Counted from the first letter of the stretch, positions 19,120 through 28,591 are shown. The stretch: DNA of 64,000 nucleotides from Kosakonia quasisacchari (GCF_004331415.1 NZ_SJOP01000007.1:1-64000), one strand, 5' to 3'. Numbers and translations: made by a program. The notes: generated from the sequence alone by a model not told the origin.

Positions 19120-20475
19120 TTAGTGATGTTCAGTTTTCAGTTGTGCAAGGGTATTGGCAAAGTTTGGCAGCCACTTTTCATGAGCGAGCAGCATTTCACG
19201 CGCCAGAATTTCCGCGTCGCGATCGGAGTGGATCAGCGGGCTAAGGCTCAGCGCCAGCAACACATCGTTTAGCTCGCCGCTGAGCGCCGCTTTGCTGGCC
19301 GCCACTTCAAAGCCTTTAATGGTGTAGATAAGCCCCAACACTTTCTCATCAAAGTGGGTCACGCGCGGGTGCGGTGTCGCGCCGTTGCGCCCCAGCGTAC
19401 AGGTCATCTCTACCGCCCAGTCTGCCGGGATATTGTCGATATGCCCGTGATGCGGAATATTCACATAGTGCTCGGTTTGCTTATCGTTATAGATAGCGTT
19501 GATCACTTCGCAGGCCGCATCGGAATAGTACGCGCCGCCGCGCTGCTCAAGCTCTTTCGGTTTCACCTTCAGCTCAGGATCTTTGTACAGCTCAAACAGT
19601 TGTTTTTCGACTTTCTGCACCACCTGCGCCCGTGCGCCGCCTTTGTAGTACTCGCCCATCTCAATCGCCAGCATCTCTTTTTGCTTAACGTAATAGAGCA
19701 GATAAGAGCAGGGCAGCAGATTGAGCGAGCGGATCAACCCTTCGCTAAACGGCAGGTCGAAAATGTTCTTCACCGAGGAGGCTTTCAGCTTGCCGGAAGC
19801 CACACCGTCGAGCAGCTCCGCAAAGCGGGACTGACCATTCACCAGCACATCTTTAATAAAAACCATGTGGTTAAGGCCAAACAAATCCATAGCGACATCA
19901 TCGCTGCTGCTCAGGTGCAGCACGTCATGAATAAACATCTTCATGCCGACCGGAATATTGCACACGCCGATAAACTTTTTAAAACCGGTGTGGTGATACA
20001 CCGCTTCTGTGACCATTCCAGCCGGATTAGTGAAATTAATCACCCACGCATCCGGGCAGATTTCCTCCACATCTTTAATGATGTCGAAAATAACCGGAAT
20101 GGTGCGTAACCCTTTAAACAGCCCGCCCGCACCGTTGGTTTCCTGGCCCAGATAGCCGTGGCTAAGCGGAATACGTTCATCTAACTCGCGGGCTTTAAGC
20201 TGGCCGACGCGCAACTGTGTGGTGACAAAGTTCGCCTCGTGCAGCGCTTCGCGACGGTTCAGCGTTTTAAAGAGTTTTAGTGGGATACCGGCTTTATCAA
20301 TCATGCGCTGGCAAAGATCGAAAATAATATCCAGCTTCTCTTTTCCGTCCTCAACATCGACCAGCCATAATTCGGTAACCGGCAGTTCGTGATAGCGCTT
20401 AATAAACCCTTCCAGTAATTCCGGGGTGTAGCTGCTACCGCCGCCAATGGTGACGACTTTTAATTTCTGGTTCAT
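19120..20475 (-). CDS. chbF: 6-phospho-beta-glucosidase/chitobiase ChbF (GH4)
   Basis: A 451-residue glycoside hydrolase of family 4 that cleaves mono-deacetylated chitobiose-6-phosphate and cellobiose-6-phosphate by the NAD- and Mn-dependent GH4 mechanism. I set the start at 20475 (MNQKLKVVTIGGG), which has GGGAGAA upstream and agrees with the E. coli protein; the frame is open eight codons further. Motifs are the NAD loop TIGGGSSYTPE, VTTQLRVG, the metal ligands in GVCNIPVG and FGLNHMVF, and GGAYYSDAAC. It lies between chbR and chbG in the operon. Confidence 0.94.
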   Translation of the reverse strand: MNQKLKVVTIGGGSSYTPELLEGFIKRYHELPVTELWLVDVEDGKEKLDIIFDLCQRMIDKAGIPLKLFKTLNRREALHEANFVTTQLRVGQLKARELDERIPLSHGYLGQETNGAGGLFKGLRTIPVIFDIIKDVEEICPDAWVINFTNPAGMVTEAVYHHTGFKKFIGVCNIPVGMKMFIHDVLHLSSSDDVAMDLFGLNHMVFIKDVLVNGQSRFAELLDGVASGKLKASSVKNIFDLPFSEGLIRSLNLLPCSYLLYYVKQKEMLAIEMGEYYKGGARAQVVQKVEKQLFELYKDPELKVKPKELEQRGGAYYSDAACEVINAIYNDKQTEHYVNIPHHGHIDNIPADWAVEMTCTLGRNGATPHPRVTHFDEKVLGLIYTIKGFEVAASKAALSGELNDVLLALSLSPLIHSDRDAEILAREMLLAHEKWLPNFANTLAQLKTEHH

Positions 20476-20529
20476 GATTTCTCCCTTCGTGTCAGACACG
20501 GTGGTGTAAAACGTTCAGCCCGCTCGCCG

Positions 20530-21375
20530 TTACTGGTTGATTATCGTTAACCTTTTCCGGTAGCTATTGGGAGTGAATGAGGTCATTTTCTTGAATGTTT
20601 TAATAAACAGGCTTGGGCTGCTGTAACCCGACTCATAAGCAATATCGGTGACCGAATAGTTAGTCATTTCCAGTTGCTTCTTCGCGAAATCAATGCGGAT
20701 TTCATTAATAATCTGCATCGGCGTTTTGCGGTAATAGCGGCGGGTGGCGCGGGTCAGATACTCCTGCGATTTGGCCGCCAGTTGCACCATGTTTTCCAGC
20801 GCGTTTTCGCCAAACTGCGTTTTATCGTGCATCGACTCGATCGTGGTTTTTAACCACTGTGGTGTGTCATCCACCACCTGTTCTTCACGGTAGTGGCGCA
20901 GACGGTTGATGACATAAAACGTCACCGCCTCGATAAACTCGTCCAGCCCGGTTTCACGGAAATTGAGTGACGCGATAACGGTTTCCACATAGCTCAGAAA
21001 CGCGCTGCTGGCGCGGTATGCCTGCGAGGCGACAAAACAAAATGGCAGCAGGGCGAGATAATGCTGTTCAAAAAAACGTTTACTGATCCCCACATTGAGA
21101 ATGCGCGTCGCGCCAAATTCATAGAAACTTTGGTGGTGCGAACCCAGCGGGATAAAGACAAAATCACCGCGTTCAAGCAGCACGCGCTTACCGTTGATCT
21201 CCTGGTAATAGCGACCGGTTAATACCAGCGTGAACTCGTAATAGTCGTGCTGATGCAGCCCGCTGGCGCTCTCCGTTTTGTTGTAGATAAACACATGGAA
21301 ATTTTTACCGTTAAACAGCTGCTGTTCGTGAACGGTTTTGATTCCCAGCGTGTTGATCAAAGGCTGCATCATCAA
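20530..21375 (-). CDS. chbR: AraC-family regulator ChbR of the chitobiose operon
   Basis: A 281-residue dual regulator. The N-terminal cupin has a HxH-type core ([28 protein letters not shown]). The C-terminal AraC HTH reads [19 protein letters not shown] and [16 protein letters not shown] [20 protein letters not shown]. In E. coli ChbR represses chb without sugar and activates it together with CRP when deacetylated chitobiose-6-phosphate is present. It begins 7 bp after chbA, so it is translated as part of the operon. Confidence 0.93.
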   Translation of the reverse strand: MMMQPLINTLGIKTVHEQQLFNGKNFHVFIYNKTESASGLHQHDYYEFTLVLTGRYYQEINGKRVLLERGDFVFIPLGSHHQSFYEFGATRILNVGISKRFFEQHYLALLPFCFVASQAYRASSAFLSYVETVIASLNFRETGLDEFIEAVTFYVINRLRHYREEQVVDDTPQWLKTTIESMHDKTQFGENALENMVQLAAKSQEYLTRATRRYYRKTPMQIINEIRIDFAKKQLEMTNYSVTDIAYESGYSSPSLFIKTFKKMTSFTPNSYRKRLTIINQ

Positions 21376-21382
21376 CTCCTTG

Positions 21383-21730
21383 TTATTTCAATTTTTCGTG
21401 AAGCTCAATCAGTTCCGTTATCAGCTCGCGCGCCAGCATTGACGTCATCAGATGATCCTGCGCATGCACCAGCACCAGGCTCATTTTCACCCGGCCTTCG
21501 CCCTGATCGCCCTCAATCAGTTTAGTCTGCACCAAATGTGCCTCATTGAGCGCCAGCCTTGATTGCTCCATTAGCGCTTTTGCACCGTCAAAATCACCCT
21601 GTTTAGCCTGCTTCAGCGCGGTGTACGCCAGGCTGCGCGCATGCCCTGAGTTGATGATTAAGCCCATCACCACTTCTTCCAGCTCATCGGCTGGGGTGGT
21701 GCTCTCCAGGACAGTGTCGAGATCGAACAT
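21383..21730 (-). CDS. chbA: PTS N,N'-diacetylchitobiose IIA component ChbA
   Basis: A 115-residue cytoplasmic phosphocarrier of the lactose/cellobiose IIA family, a trimeric three-helix protein. It takes phosphate from HPr on the conserved His89 ([11 protein letters not shown]) and passes it to ChbB. The start at 21730 (MFDLDTVLE) follows GAGGAGTAC; 13 upstream in-frame codons are not conserved. The [20 protein letters not shown] and [13 protein letters not shown] stretches are almost identical to E. coli ChbA. It lies between chbC and chbR. Confidence 0.95.
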   Translation of the reverse strand: MFDLDTVLESTTPADELEEVVMGLIINSGHARSLAYTALKQAKQGDFDGAKALMEQSRLALNEAHLVQTKLIEGDQGEGRVKMSLVLVHAQDHLMTSMLARELITELIELHEKLK

Positions 21731-21778
21731 ATGTACTCCTCGCGTGGTTTCCGGCGGGACAAGACCCACCGGGTTCGG

Positions 21779-23137
21779 TCAGAATTTCAGTGCATTAGCG
21801 ATATCTTCTTCGCTCTCTTCCTGCTCAATGGCGTTCTGCGCTTTGTTGGCAACCATCACGAACGGCAGGTAAACCAGTGTGGCAATGCCTAAGTTGAACA
21901 GCGCCAGCAACAACGCGGCGATGCTGCCGTTAGTATTAAAGAATGCGCCCAGGCCGGTTGGCATCGTCCACGGTGCAATGTTGGTGATCGGTGGAATAAA
22001 GCCGGTGTAGTAGGCCAGCAGCGTAATGGCGGCAAGTATCGGCTGCACCAGAATGAAGGGGATAAACATCACCGGGTTCATGATGATCGGCAGGCCGAAC
22101 AAAATCGGTTCGTTAATCTGGAACAGGCCGGAGGGCAGACCCAATTTCGCCACCTGGCGGTAATCCGCGCGGCGTGAAGCGAGGAAGATGGCAATAATCA
22201 ACCCCAGCGTTGCGCCGCTGCCGCCGAGGAAGATATAGGAGTCGAGCATCGGTTTCGCCCAGACATGGAACGTTTTACCCGCTGCCAGCGCCGCTTCAAC
22301 CGAGCCATATTGTTGATAGACAGAAATATTTTCCAGCGCCCACGGCGTCATGATGCCGCTGTCCAGCGCAGTCAGCGCCAGCGAACCGTGAATGCCGAAA
22401 AACCACAGCAGCGGCACAAACAGCACATATGCCCAGCCGACCACACTGCCCAGCGAAGCCAGCGGCGTGGAGATGGTGTCCATAATGATTTGATGGAAAT
22501 TGGTGCCGTAGTGATTCAGCGCCCAGGCGATAATTCCCATAATTGACAGAATAATAAAACCGGGGATCAGCGCGGAGAACGAGCGCGCCACCGAAGCCGG
22601 CACACTGTCTGGCAAGGTAATCACCCAGTTGCGGCGCACGATAAAGGTGAACATTTCCGCCACGGCCAGGCCAATGATAATCCCGGAAATAATATTCGCG
22701 CCGCCTAACCAGTTTGCGCCAACGGCGTAAGATTCACCGACGCTATACGGCGTGACGGTCATAAAAGCGGCAATCGATAACAACCCTGCGGCCAGCGCAT
22801 CCACTTTGCGCTCTTCCGCCAGCGCCATACCGATAAAAAAGGGTGCCATCAGCGACATAATGCCCAGCGTGCCGTTATACACATTGCCGCCGATGCCTTT
22901 AAAACTGTTCAGCGTCTCAATGGTTGAGGCATCCAGTCGGATCCCTAACGAATAAAAAAACGATCCTTCGCCAAAGCTCAGGAACACGTTATTAATTAAG
23001 ACAAACATCGCCCCTGCGAGGGTCAAGGGCATTAAGCGGATAAAACCGTTTTTAATGGCGTTAACATGTGGCTGTTTGCCGATTTTTACCGCAAAAGGCA
23101 CCAGTATCTTTTCAAGTGAAGCAATAGCATTACTCAT
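21779..23137 (-). CDS. chbC: PTS N,N'-diacetylchitobiose IIC permease ChbC
   Basis: A 452-residue inner-membrane permease of the lactose/cellobiose EIIC family. It imports and phosphorylates chitobiose with ChbB. About ten hydrophobic segments can be followed, with conserved stretches [31 protein letters not shown] and PWTMPTGLG, the last two belonging to the substrate-handling region of the family. It starts 81 bp after chbB. In E. coli that intercistronic region is the ChiX small-RNA target; I did not find an obvious ChiX-complementary stretch here. Confidence 0.95.
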   Translation of the reverse strand: MSNAIASLEKILVPFAVKIGKQPHVNAIKNGFIRLMPLTLAGAMFVLINNVFLSFGEGSFFYSLGIRLDASTIETLNSFKGIGGNVYNGTLGIMSLMAPFFIGMALAEERKVDALAAGLLSIAAFMTVTPYSVGESYAVGANWLGGANIISGIIIGLAVAEMFTFIVRRNWVITLPDSVPASVARSFSALIPGFIILSIMGIIAWALNHYGTNFHQIIMDTISTPLASLGSVVGWAYVLFVPLLWFFGIHGSLALTALDSGIMTPWALENISVYQQYGSVEAALAAGKTFHVWAKPMLDSYIFLGGSGATLGLIIAIFLASRRADYRQVAKLGLPSGLFQINEPILFGLPIIMNPVMFIPFILVQPILAAITLLAYYTGFIPPITNIAPWTMPTGLGAFFNTNGSIAALLLALFNLGIATLVYLPFVMVANKAQNAIEQEESEEDIANALKF

Positions 23138-23218
23138 AGAAAAATACCCTTAAATACCGCAATGCAACATTGCGGCGAATGTGTGGGATCACTGTGTGAT
23201 AAGCGAACGCAACAGCGT

Positions 23219-23539
23219 TTAATTGGCAGCGGCTTTTTTTATTGCCGCCACGGCGGCCTTCAGAACACCTAAACCATCGACTTTGCCGTACAGCGTGGCG
23301 TCGATTACTTCGACAGGCTTATTGGGAAGCAGACGCTGGATATCTGGTAACATCCAGGCGATTTGTGGGCCTAACAACACGACATCGGCCTGCGGACCTT
23401 TTTCACTGGCGAGCGTCTCGGGAAATGCTTCAATAATGACCGGGACTTCATATTTTTCCGCCTGGGTGCGCATCTTCGACACCAGCAATGACGTCGACAT
23501 GCCCGCAGAACAAAACAGGTAAATATGTTTCTTTTCCAT
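23219..23539 (-). CDS. chbB: PTS N,N'-diacetylchitobiose IIB component ChbB
   Basis: A 106-residue cytoplasmic IIB protein. Cys10 in [12 protein letters not shown] accepts phosphate from ChbA and delivers it to the sugar at ChbC. The start at 23539 (MEKKHIYLF) matches the E. coli protein; the frame is open 19 codons upstream without conservation. The [23 protein letters not shown] and [13 protein letters not shown] stretches are nearly identical to the E. coli protein. It is the first gene of chbBCARFG, which appears complete. Confidence 0.95.
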   Translation of the reverse strand: MEKKHIYLFCSAGMSTSLLVSKMRTQAEKYEVPVIIEAFPETLASEKGPQADVVLLGPQIAWMLPDIQRLLPNKPVEVIDATLYGKVDGLGVLKAAVAAIKKAAAN

Positions 23540-23830
23540 AAAAACGACCCTCATTGTCCGATGATCCGCCAGCCAGACTCGTTTATCTCTCTTCATGCTG
23601 GCGGTGCGCCTAACCTAAATGACTTTTTTCTTCGGCTGAAACAAGTATACGGGAGGGTTATCGGTGCGGGTATTTCATAAGGCTCCAAAATTGTCTCTGG
23701 TTGACCTGGTGCTTTGCGGGTCTTCACATTTTGGGCAATTTATCGTTAAAGAGGCGGGTCTGGTGGGAAGAAGGGCGGTTCAATTATTTCCGGATTACCC
23801 GGTGTAGCGGCGCAAAAAGAGGCTGCGAGG
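23540..23830 (-). promoter_or_regulatory. chbB: chb operon promoter region
   Basis: About 290 bases upstream of chbB. On the minus strand a good -10 box, tatact, lies at 23644-23649, with no convincing -35 box, as expected for an activator-dependent promoter. A loose ATTTTG-N-AAAT palindrome around 23679-23698 could be a NagC site, since NagC represses chb in E. coli, but the match is not strong. A ChbR box could not be fixed by eye. Confidence 0.4.
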
Positions 23831-23831
23831 A

Positions 23832-23860
23832 GCCGCCATTACGCTGCGGGTAATGGCGGC
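23832..23860 (-). terminator. hairpin downstream of the DJ-1/PfpI gene
   Basis: An 11-bp perfect stem, gccgccattac (23832-23842) and its complement (23850-23860), around a 7-base loop. It begins 9 bp after the stop codon at 23869. The T-run on the minus strand (cctcttttt) lies about a dozen bases past the stem, so termination may be imperfect. Confidence 0.55.
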
Positions 23861-23868
23861 AACAGCAA

Positions 23869-24546
23869 TTAACTCAGCATGGCGACTAACGCTTTCGCCA
23901 CGGCTTCAGAACTGGCCGGGTTTTGCCCGGTGATCAGTTTGCCGTCTTCGACGACGAACGGTGCCCAGTTCGGCCCTTTGTCATACTTCGCGCCGAGTGC
24001 TATCAATTCGTCCTCCACCAGAAACGGCACCACATTGGTCAGCTCGACATCCGCTTCTTCGCCATTGGTAAAGCCAGTCACTTTACGGCCTTTTACCAGC
24101 GGTTCGCCGGAAGTGGTTTTCACATGACGCAACACACCCGGCGCGTGGCAGACGAAACTCACCGGTTTACCGGCGCGCTCGAACGCTTCAATCAGCGCAA
24201 TCGAGGTACTGGATTCCGCCAAATCCCACAGCGGGCCGTGACCGCCGGGGTAAAAGACAGCGTCAAAATCGTCGGCGCGCACGCTATCCAGCTTGACGGT
24301 GTTAGCCAGCGCTTGCTGTGCGGCCGGGTCGGCTTTAAAACGGTGGGTCAGCTCAGTTTGAAAATCCGGTAGATCGCTTTTCGGATCCAGCGGCGGTTGA
24401 CCGCCCGCAGGCGAGGCGAGCACAACCTCTGCGCCTGCGTCTTTGAACACGTAATAAGGGGCGGCGAACTCTTCAAGCCAGAAGCCCGTTTTTTTGCCGG
24501 TATTACCCAGTTCGCTGTGGGATGTCAGCACCATTACTATTTTCAT
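23869..24546 (-). CDS. DJ-1/PfpI family protein (Hsp31-like glyoxalase III/deglycase type)
   Basis: A 225-residue single-domain protein of the DJ-1/PfpI superfamily. The start at 24546 (MKIVMVLTSH) is set by GGAGGTAAC directly upstream. The catalytic elbow reads FVCHAPGVL, with the nucleophilic Cys, and YPGGHGPLWDL supplies the residues that pair with it. Relatives include HchA-type chaperones and glyoxalase III enzymes that detoxify methylglyoxal or act in stress defence; exact activities in the family are debated. It is monocistronic between the chb promoter region and a DUF1471 gene. Confidence 0.87.
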   Translation of the reverse strand: MKIVMVLTSHSELGNTGKKTGFWLEEFAAPYYVFKDAGAEVVLASPAGGQPPLDPKSDLPDFQTELTHRFKADPAAQQALANTVKLDSVRADDFDAVFYPGGHGPLWDLAESSTSIALIEAFERAGKPVSFVCHAPGVLRHVKTTSGEPLVKGRKVTGFTNGEEADVELTNVVPFLVEDELIALGAKYDKGPNWAPFVVEDGKLITGQNPASSEAVAKALVAMLS

Positions 24547-24926
24547 GTTACCTCCGTCGTGATGCGTTATCAGCGGCATTGCCGTGGCCATACTGAATGA
24601 ATAAATCGTTCAGTAAGCATAGCGATGAATATCGGGTTTACCGGGATTGTCGGAAAACTCCGGGTATAAGCGTTACAGCATTCACACTTTATTACACGGA
24701 GCTACATCAATAATTACTTTCTTCAATAATCAGCGCCGGCGCTGGCAAATATTTAACCGTGCATTACTGTCATTTTTTTATTTATTCCAAGAAATGTCTA
24801 ATCCTGTAAATAACGCCAGTCTGACAAACTTGTTATAAAACTGTCAGCCACTGGTCAGCATGCGCTGCGTAATATTGCTTACGTTGAAACATGATTGTCA
24901 AAACCTCTTTTATGCGGAGCTTTATT
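24547..24926 (+). promoter_or_regulatory. regulatory gap with a CusR-box-like palindrome
   Basis: 380 bases without a gene. At 24822-24835 tgacaaacttgtta matches the TGACAA-NN-TTGTCA core of CusR/CopR-type response regulator boxes except for one base. The same type of site recurs at 27934-27947 beside the CusR-like regulator gene in this window. The site lies about 90 bp before the ATG at 24927, a sensible place for an activator. The rest of the gap is AT-rich and unremarkable. Confidence 0.5.
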
Positions 24927-25184
24927 ATGAAAAACATTATTAATACTGTGCTTGCTGCAACACTGTTTAGTGCAATCTCTTTCGGTGCTTTTGCCGCGCA
25001 ACCGGTCACCGATGATAGCGGCCTGGTGCCGATGGGCACCATTTCAATTGCCAAAGCCGATACGGTTTCGGATCTCGAAGCGCAAGTTCAGCAAGCCGCT
25101 GCAAAAGATAACGCGAAATACTATAAAATTATCTCCGCCGGTGGCGATGAGTATATTTATGGTAATGCGATTTTGTATAAATAA
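24927..25184 (+). CDS. DUF1471 periplasmic small protein, BhsA/McbA/YdgH family
   Basis: An 85-residue exported protein. A signal peptide (MKNIINTVLAATLFSAISFG, cleavage probably after AFA) is followed by the compact DUF1471 fold: GLVPMGTISIAKADTVSDLE, then AAKDNAKYYKIISAG, ending with YIYGNAILYK. Family members such as BhsA (YcfR) and McbA are induced by copper, acid, peroxide or biofilm conditions and affect envelope permeability. I start at 24927 since GGAGC precedes it and the signal peptide is then canonical. A CusR-like box upstream suggests control by the neighbouring two-component system. Confidence 0.88.
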   Translation: MKNIINTVLAATLFSAISFGAFAAQPVTDDSGLVPMGTISIAKADTVSDLEAQVQQAAAKDNAKYYKIISAGGDEYIYGNAILYK

Positions 25185-25246
25185 TAGCGTGCAATTAACC
25201 CCGGTCTTTCATTCGCTAAAGGCCGGAGTTAATTATTTCGATAGAT

Positions 25247-25275
25247 AAAAAGGGCGCCGTGAAGGGCGCCTTTTT
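25247..25275. terminator. bidirectional terminator between DUF1471 gene and doxX
   Basis: An A-run and ggcgcc (25253-25258) pair with ggcgcc and a T-run (25265-25275) around the loop gtgaag. The hairpin works on both strands and lies between two convergent genes. A second, weaker stem (25201-25209 with 25218-25226) precedes it. Confidence 0.8.
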
Positions 25276-25280
25276 GCTGG

Positions 25281-25664
25281 CTATGATTTTCGCTGTTCGC
25301 GCGCCAGTAAGTAGAAACAGAGCAGGCCAGCGCAGATACTCATGTTTTTGGTGAATTGAATCACTTGCCCGGCTTGCTGTGGGCCGCTTGCCGCCCAGAA
25401 CTGATGAAACATAATACTGGTGAGGAAAATATAAAAAATCCACAGTAGCGATATTTCTTTAACCCGATAACCAATAATAAATGCGATACTGCCGCCCAGT
25501 TCGATGGCAATGGCAAAAATGATCATCAGCTTGCCAATCAGCATGTCACCAAACGGTGTTTTTAACACGTTATCGGTGAAATTTATTATTTTCCCGCTGC
25601 CGCTATATAAAAACAACGGGGTAATTAAGATACGGGCAACTACCATAATAATCTGGTTGTTCAT
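25281..25664 (-). CDS. DoxX-family membrane protein
   Basis: A 127-residue inner-membrane protein with four hydrophobic segments. The first carries ARILITPLFLYSGSGKI, typical of the DoxX family, and the second carries AIAIELGGSIAFIIGYRVK. DoxX-like proteins are linked to thiol and oxidative stress responses in other bacteria, with unclear biochemistry. The start at 25664 follows AAGGAACC; thirty further in-frame upstream codons are not plausible. It lies 114 bp after the histidine kinase gene on the same strand, so it may be the third gene of that operon and part of the same stress response. Confidence 0.85.
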   Translation of the reverse strand: MNNQIIMVVARILITPLFLYSGSGKIINFTDNVLKTPFGDMLIGKLMIIFAIAIELGGSIAFIIGYRVKEISLLWIFYIFLTSIMFHQFWAASGPQQAGQVIQFTKNMSICAGLLCFYLLAREQRKS

Positions 25665-25778
25665 GCGCGGTTCCTTGAATAAGTAAAAACCAATGAGTGA
25701 GCATGAACAGTATATTGGCGACACCCTGACGGGCGAATGACACCACTCTGTCAACGCTGTCAGGGATAATGGCTGGCG

Positions 25779-27161
25779 CTATTTATTTAGCGCCAGCGTA
25801 AAGCCAAAGGTATTTTCGCCGTTCAGGCTGGTGGCAAAGACATCACCGCCGTGCATTTGCGCCACCGCTTTGACAATCGACAGCCCAAGCCCGTGGTTGG
25901 TATCGCTTTGCGTTCTGGCGTGATCGGCGCGGTAAAAGCGCTCAAACAATCTTTCCAGATGGTGGCTTTCAATGGCATCGCCATAATTTTTAACGCTCAC
26001 CGTCGCATGCTGGTCGTTGCTACTTAAGGTGACCGTGACCTGGCTATTTTCGTAGGCGTAGCGGGCGCTGTTTTCCAGCAAATTGGCGAGCGAGCGGGTA
26101 AACAACCGCCTGTCAACGCAGATCGTCACATCGCCTTCGATCTGCAATTGCAAATGGCGGTCGGTGAATGAAGGTTCGGTATATTCGGCTGTTTTTAACG
26201 CTTCTTCGCGCAGCGACACTTCCGCAAGCTGCGCCGGATGTTTGCCAGTTTGCGCATGGGACAAAAACAGCATGTCGTTGACGATCGACGTCATGCGGTT
26301 CACCTCCTCAAGGTTCGATTCGAGGCAGGCTTCGAGTTCCTCATGGCTGCGTTTGCGCGAAAGGGCTAGCTGCGTCTGGCCGAGAATGCTTGAGAGTGGC
26401 GTTCTCAACTCGTGCGCCACATCGGCGTTAAAACTTTCCAGTTGTCGCCATGCGGTTTGCTGGCGGGCAAGCACGCCGTTAAAGGCTTCCGCCAGACCCT
26501 GCAACTCCTGCGGCAACGCGGTGGCATCCAGCCGCTGGCCGTCAATCCCCGGCGCAAGTTCACGCGCCTGTTGGCTGAGGAGTTCCACCGGTTGCATCCC
26601 CTGGCGGGAGATGACAAAGCCTAAAAAGGTCACGAACAGCACGCCCATGGTGGTGATAAAAATCAGCACCTGGGTAAATTCATTCAGCGTGCCCATATAC
26701 GGCGTGGAGTCGATTGAAACCACGAAATGCAGCGGCGTTACGCCATCGCGGTAGCGAATGGTTTTCGTCAGAAGAAACAACGGACACTGGTCGGTTTTTT
26801 CCCGGTTAACGCGGCTGAAGCCATCGGTAAGCGCATTAAGATCGATCTCTTTTGGCGGCTCGCCACCCACTTGCAGCGTCGGATCGCTGCTTAAAATCCA
26901 GTAATGAACGCGCCCGCCTTCCGAGTTACTCAGGCTCATCAGCTTGGTTTTGAGTTCGTCCAGTTCATGATGATTAAACTTAGAAACAATCAACGGCTCC
27001 ACCAGCGAATAGCGGAACATCAGCTCATTATGCATCTGTTTATTCAGCGATTCGCGCAGCGATTCCCGCAGGCAAAGCGCATAAGCGAGGGCAATACATA
27101 ATGTGACCACCGCAAATGTCAGTGCCAGCTTGCGGGAAATAGAACGTTTAAACATACGCAC
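25779..27161 (-). CDS. sensor histidine kinase, CusS-like heavy-metal type
   Basis: A 460-residue inner-membrane sensor. One membrane segment (residues about 11-30) and another (about 165-185) bracket a ~135-residue periplasmic domain. A HAMP region is followed by the phosphoacceptor His250 in FNADVAHELRTPLSSILGQ, an N box (LANLLENSARYAY) and a G box (HGLGLSIVKAVAQMHGG). Overall order and length agree with the heavy-metal sensor kinase group (CusS/CopS). The periplasmic domain shows no cluster of Met or His strong enough to prove copper sensing. It overlaps the response regulator gene by 14 bp, so the pair is translationally coupled. Confidence 0.9.
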   Translation of the reverse strand: MRMFKRSISRKLALTFAVVTLCIALAYALCLRESLRESLNKQMHNELMFRYSLVEPLIVSKFNHHELDELKTKLMSLSNSEGGRVHYWILSSDPTLQVGGEPPKEIDLNALTDGFSRVNREKTDQCPLFLLTKTIRYRDGVTPLHFVVSIDSTPYMGTLNEFTQVLIFITTMGVLFVTFLGFVISRQGMQPVELLSQQARELAPGIDGQRLDATALPQELQGLAEAFNGVLARQQTAWRQLESFNADVAHELRTPLSSILGQTQLALSRKRSHEELEACLESNLEEVNRMTSIVNDMLFLSHAQTGKHPAQLAEVSLREEALKTAEYTEPSFTDRHLQLQIEGDVTICVDRRLFTRSLANLLENSARYAYENSQVTVTLSSNDQHATVSVKNYGDAIESHHLERLFERFYRADHARTQSDTNHGLGLSIVKAVAQMHGGDVFATSLNGENTFGFTLALNK

Positions 27162-27855
27162 TCATTTTGCCGGGATCTTCGTCGCGATACTCAAGGATGT
27201 AACCCATCCCTCTGACCGTGTGCAGCAGCTTCTCTTCAAACGGAGAATCGATTTTGGCGCGTAAACGTTTAATCGCGACTTCGACAATATTGGCATCGCT
27301 TTCAAAATTCATATCCCAGACTTGCTCAGCAATCATCATTTTCGACAGCACTTCCCCCTGGTGCCTGGCAAGCAGGCTTAGCAGGGCGAACTCCTTTTGC
27401 GTCAGGTCGATGCGTATACCGTTGCGGTAAACTTTACGCGCCAGCAGATCGAGTTGCAGGTTGTGGACCTGCAATTGAGAAATATCGAGCCCATCAGTTG
27501 GTCGGCGGCGCAGCAGCGCCTGAATGCGGGCCACCAGCTCAATCAGCGAAAAGGGTTTGGTCAGGTAATCATCCGCGCCCAGTCTCAGCCCCTTTACCCG
27601 CTCATCGAGCGAACCGCGCGCGGAGAGCATCAGCACCGGCGTCTGCTTCAGCTTGCGCAGGCTGGTAATGACGGTGTAACCGTCCATCGACGGCAGCATG
27701 ACATCAAGGATAATGGCGTCGTAGTCCATCTCTGTTGCCAGGAACAATCCCTCGCGCCCGTCGGCGCAGACATCGACGTTGTAACCCTGCTCGCGTAGCG
27801 CGGTGTTGATGTAAGACGAAATTTTCTCTTCATCTTCGATTAAAAGGAGTTTCAT
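27148..27855 (-). CDS. OmpR/PhoB-family response regulator, CusR-like
   Basis: A 235-residue DNA-binding regulator. The receiver domain (residues 1-120) has the acidic pair IEDEEK, phosphoacceptor Asp51 in AIILDVMLPSMDG and Lys in LTKPFS. The winged helix (about 135-225) includes LTQKEFALLSLLARHQGEVL and VAIKRLRAKIDSPFE...RGMGYIL. The sequence resembles CusR/CopR and PcoR. It is partner to the overlapping histidine kinase. The palindrome at 27934 in its divergent promoter region suggests autoregulation. Confidence 0.92.
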   Translation of the reverse strand: MKLLLIEDEEKISSYINTALREQGYNVDVCADGREGLFLATEMDYDAIILDVMLPSMDGYTVITSLRKLKQTPVLMLSARGSLDERVKGLRLGADDYLTKPFSLIELVARIQALLRRRPTDGLDISQLQVHNLQLDLLARKVYRNGIRIDLTQKEFALLSLLARHQGEVLSKMMIAEQVWDMNFESDANIVEVAIKRLRAKIDSPFEEKLLHTVRGMGYILEYRDEDPGKMSAYV

Positions 27856-27933
27856 GTCGCTGGCCCTGATGATTACTTATAACTAACGTCAATAATATAA
27901 AGCGTTGCCGCTAACAATTGCCTGACCGTTAAC

Positions 27934-27947
27934 TGACAATTTTGTAA
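27934..27947. promoter_or_regulatory. CusR-box-like operator between regulator and yceI-like gene
   Basis: tgacaattttgtaa fits the CusR core TGACAA-NN-TTGTCA at 11 of 12 informative bases. It lies 79 bp upstream of the response regulator start and 75 bp upstream of the divergent YceI-family gene, so one site could serve both. Assignment to this regulator is an inference from the matching site at 24822. Confidence 0.55.
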
Positions 27948-28021
27948 GCAAAAGATGTAATAACGAATAAAATTCCCGACTGGTGCGTTTACGGTGTATC
28001 TGCAATCAGGAGAATCCATTT

Positions 28022-28591
28022 ATGAAACGCATCATCCCAGGCATGATGATTGGCCTTTTGAGCGCGCCGGGCTTACAGGCGATGCCACTCAGCTACAATA
28101 TCGCCACGCCCGCCACCACGGTAGCGCTCTCATGGCACGCGTTTGGTGGCGTTTCACAAGCTCACCTTGAAGGGGTGAGTGGGGACGTGACGCTGAACCC
28201 GGCAAAGGAGATTGAGGATCGCATTAACGTGACGATTCCCGTTGCGACGCTCATTGCTTCTAATAACTTGCTGACTTACCAGTTGAAAAGCAGCCTGTTT
28301 TTTGATGCTGAGCACTATCCGACGATTGCGTTTCACAGTAGCCGGGTGGTGGATTTAGGCGGCGGGCATTTTCGGGTTTTTGGTTCCCTGGCGGTAAAAA
28401 ACGTTCAACGCCCGGTGATCCTCGATGCCACGCTGCAAAATCAGGGCAGGGCGGATTCGGGGCAACTTTCGCTCCATGCCACCACCGCTATCTCCCGTTC
28501 GGCGTTTAATATGGACAAGTTCGCCATATTGGTGGATGACACGGTGACGATAAATATTGAAATCCATGCGCAAGCCCGCCAGCCAGCGTAA
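28022..28591 (+). CDS. YceI-family periplasmic protein
   Basis: A 189-residue exported protein of the YceI lipocalin-like family, whose beta-barrel binds polyisoprenoid chains such as octaprenyl compounds. A signal peptide (MKRIIPGMMIGLLSAPGLQA) is followed by YNIATPATTVALSWHAFGG, then IPVATLIASNNLLTYQLKS, FFDAEHYPTIAFHS and VKNVQRPVILDATL, which are the standard YceI blocks. The start at 28022 follows CAGGAGAA. It is divergent from the response regulator and convergent with the anti-sigma gene. YceI genes often accompany ECF sigma modules or cytochrome b561 genes; no b561 is adjacent here. Confidence 0.88.
   Translation: MKRIIPGMMIGLLSAPGLQAMPLSYNIATPATTVALSWHAFGGVSQAHLEGVSGDVTLNPAKEIEDRINVTIPVATLIASNNLLTYQLKSSLFFDAEHYPTIAFHSSRVVDLGGGHFRVFGSLAVKNVQRPVILDATLQNQGRADSGQLSLHATTAISRSAFNMDKFAILVDDTVTINIEIHAQARQPA

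Noticed and set aside
23138..23218. ChiX small-RNA target between chbB and chbC
   Set aside because: Known in E. coli at this place, but I could not find a clear complement to the ChiX seed here.
23679..23698. NagC operator in front of chbB
   Set aside because: Only a loose palindrome; not listed as a site of its own because the match to known NagC boxes is weak.
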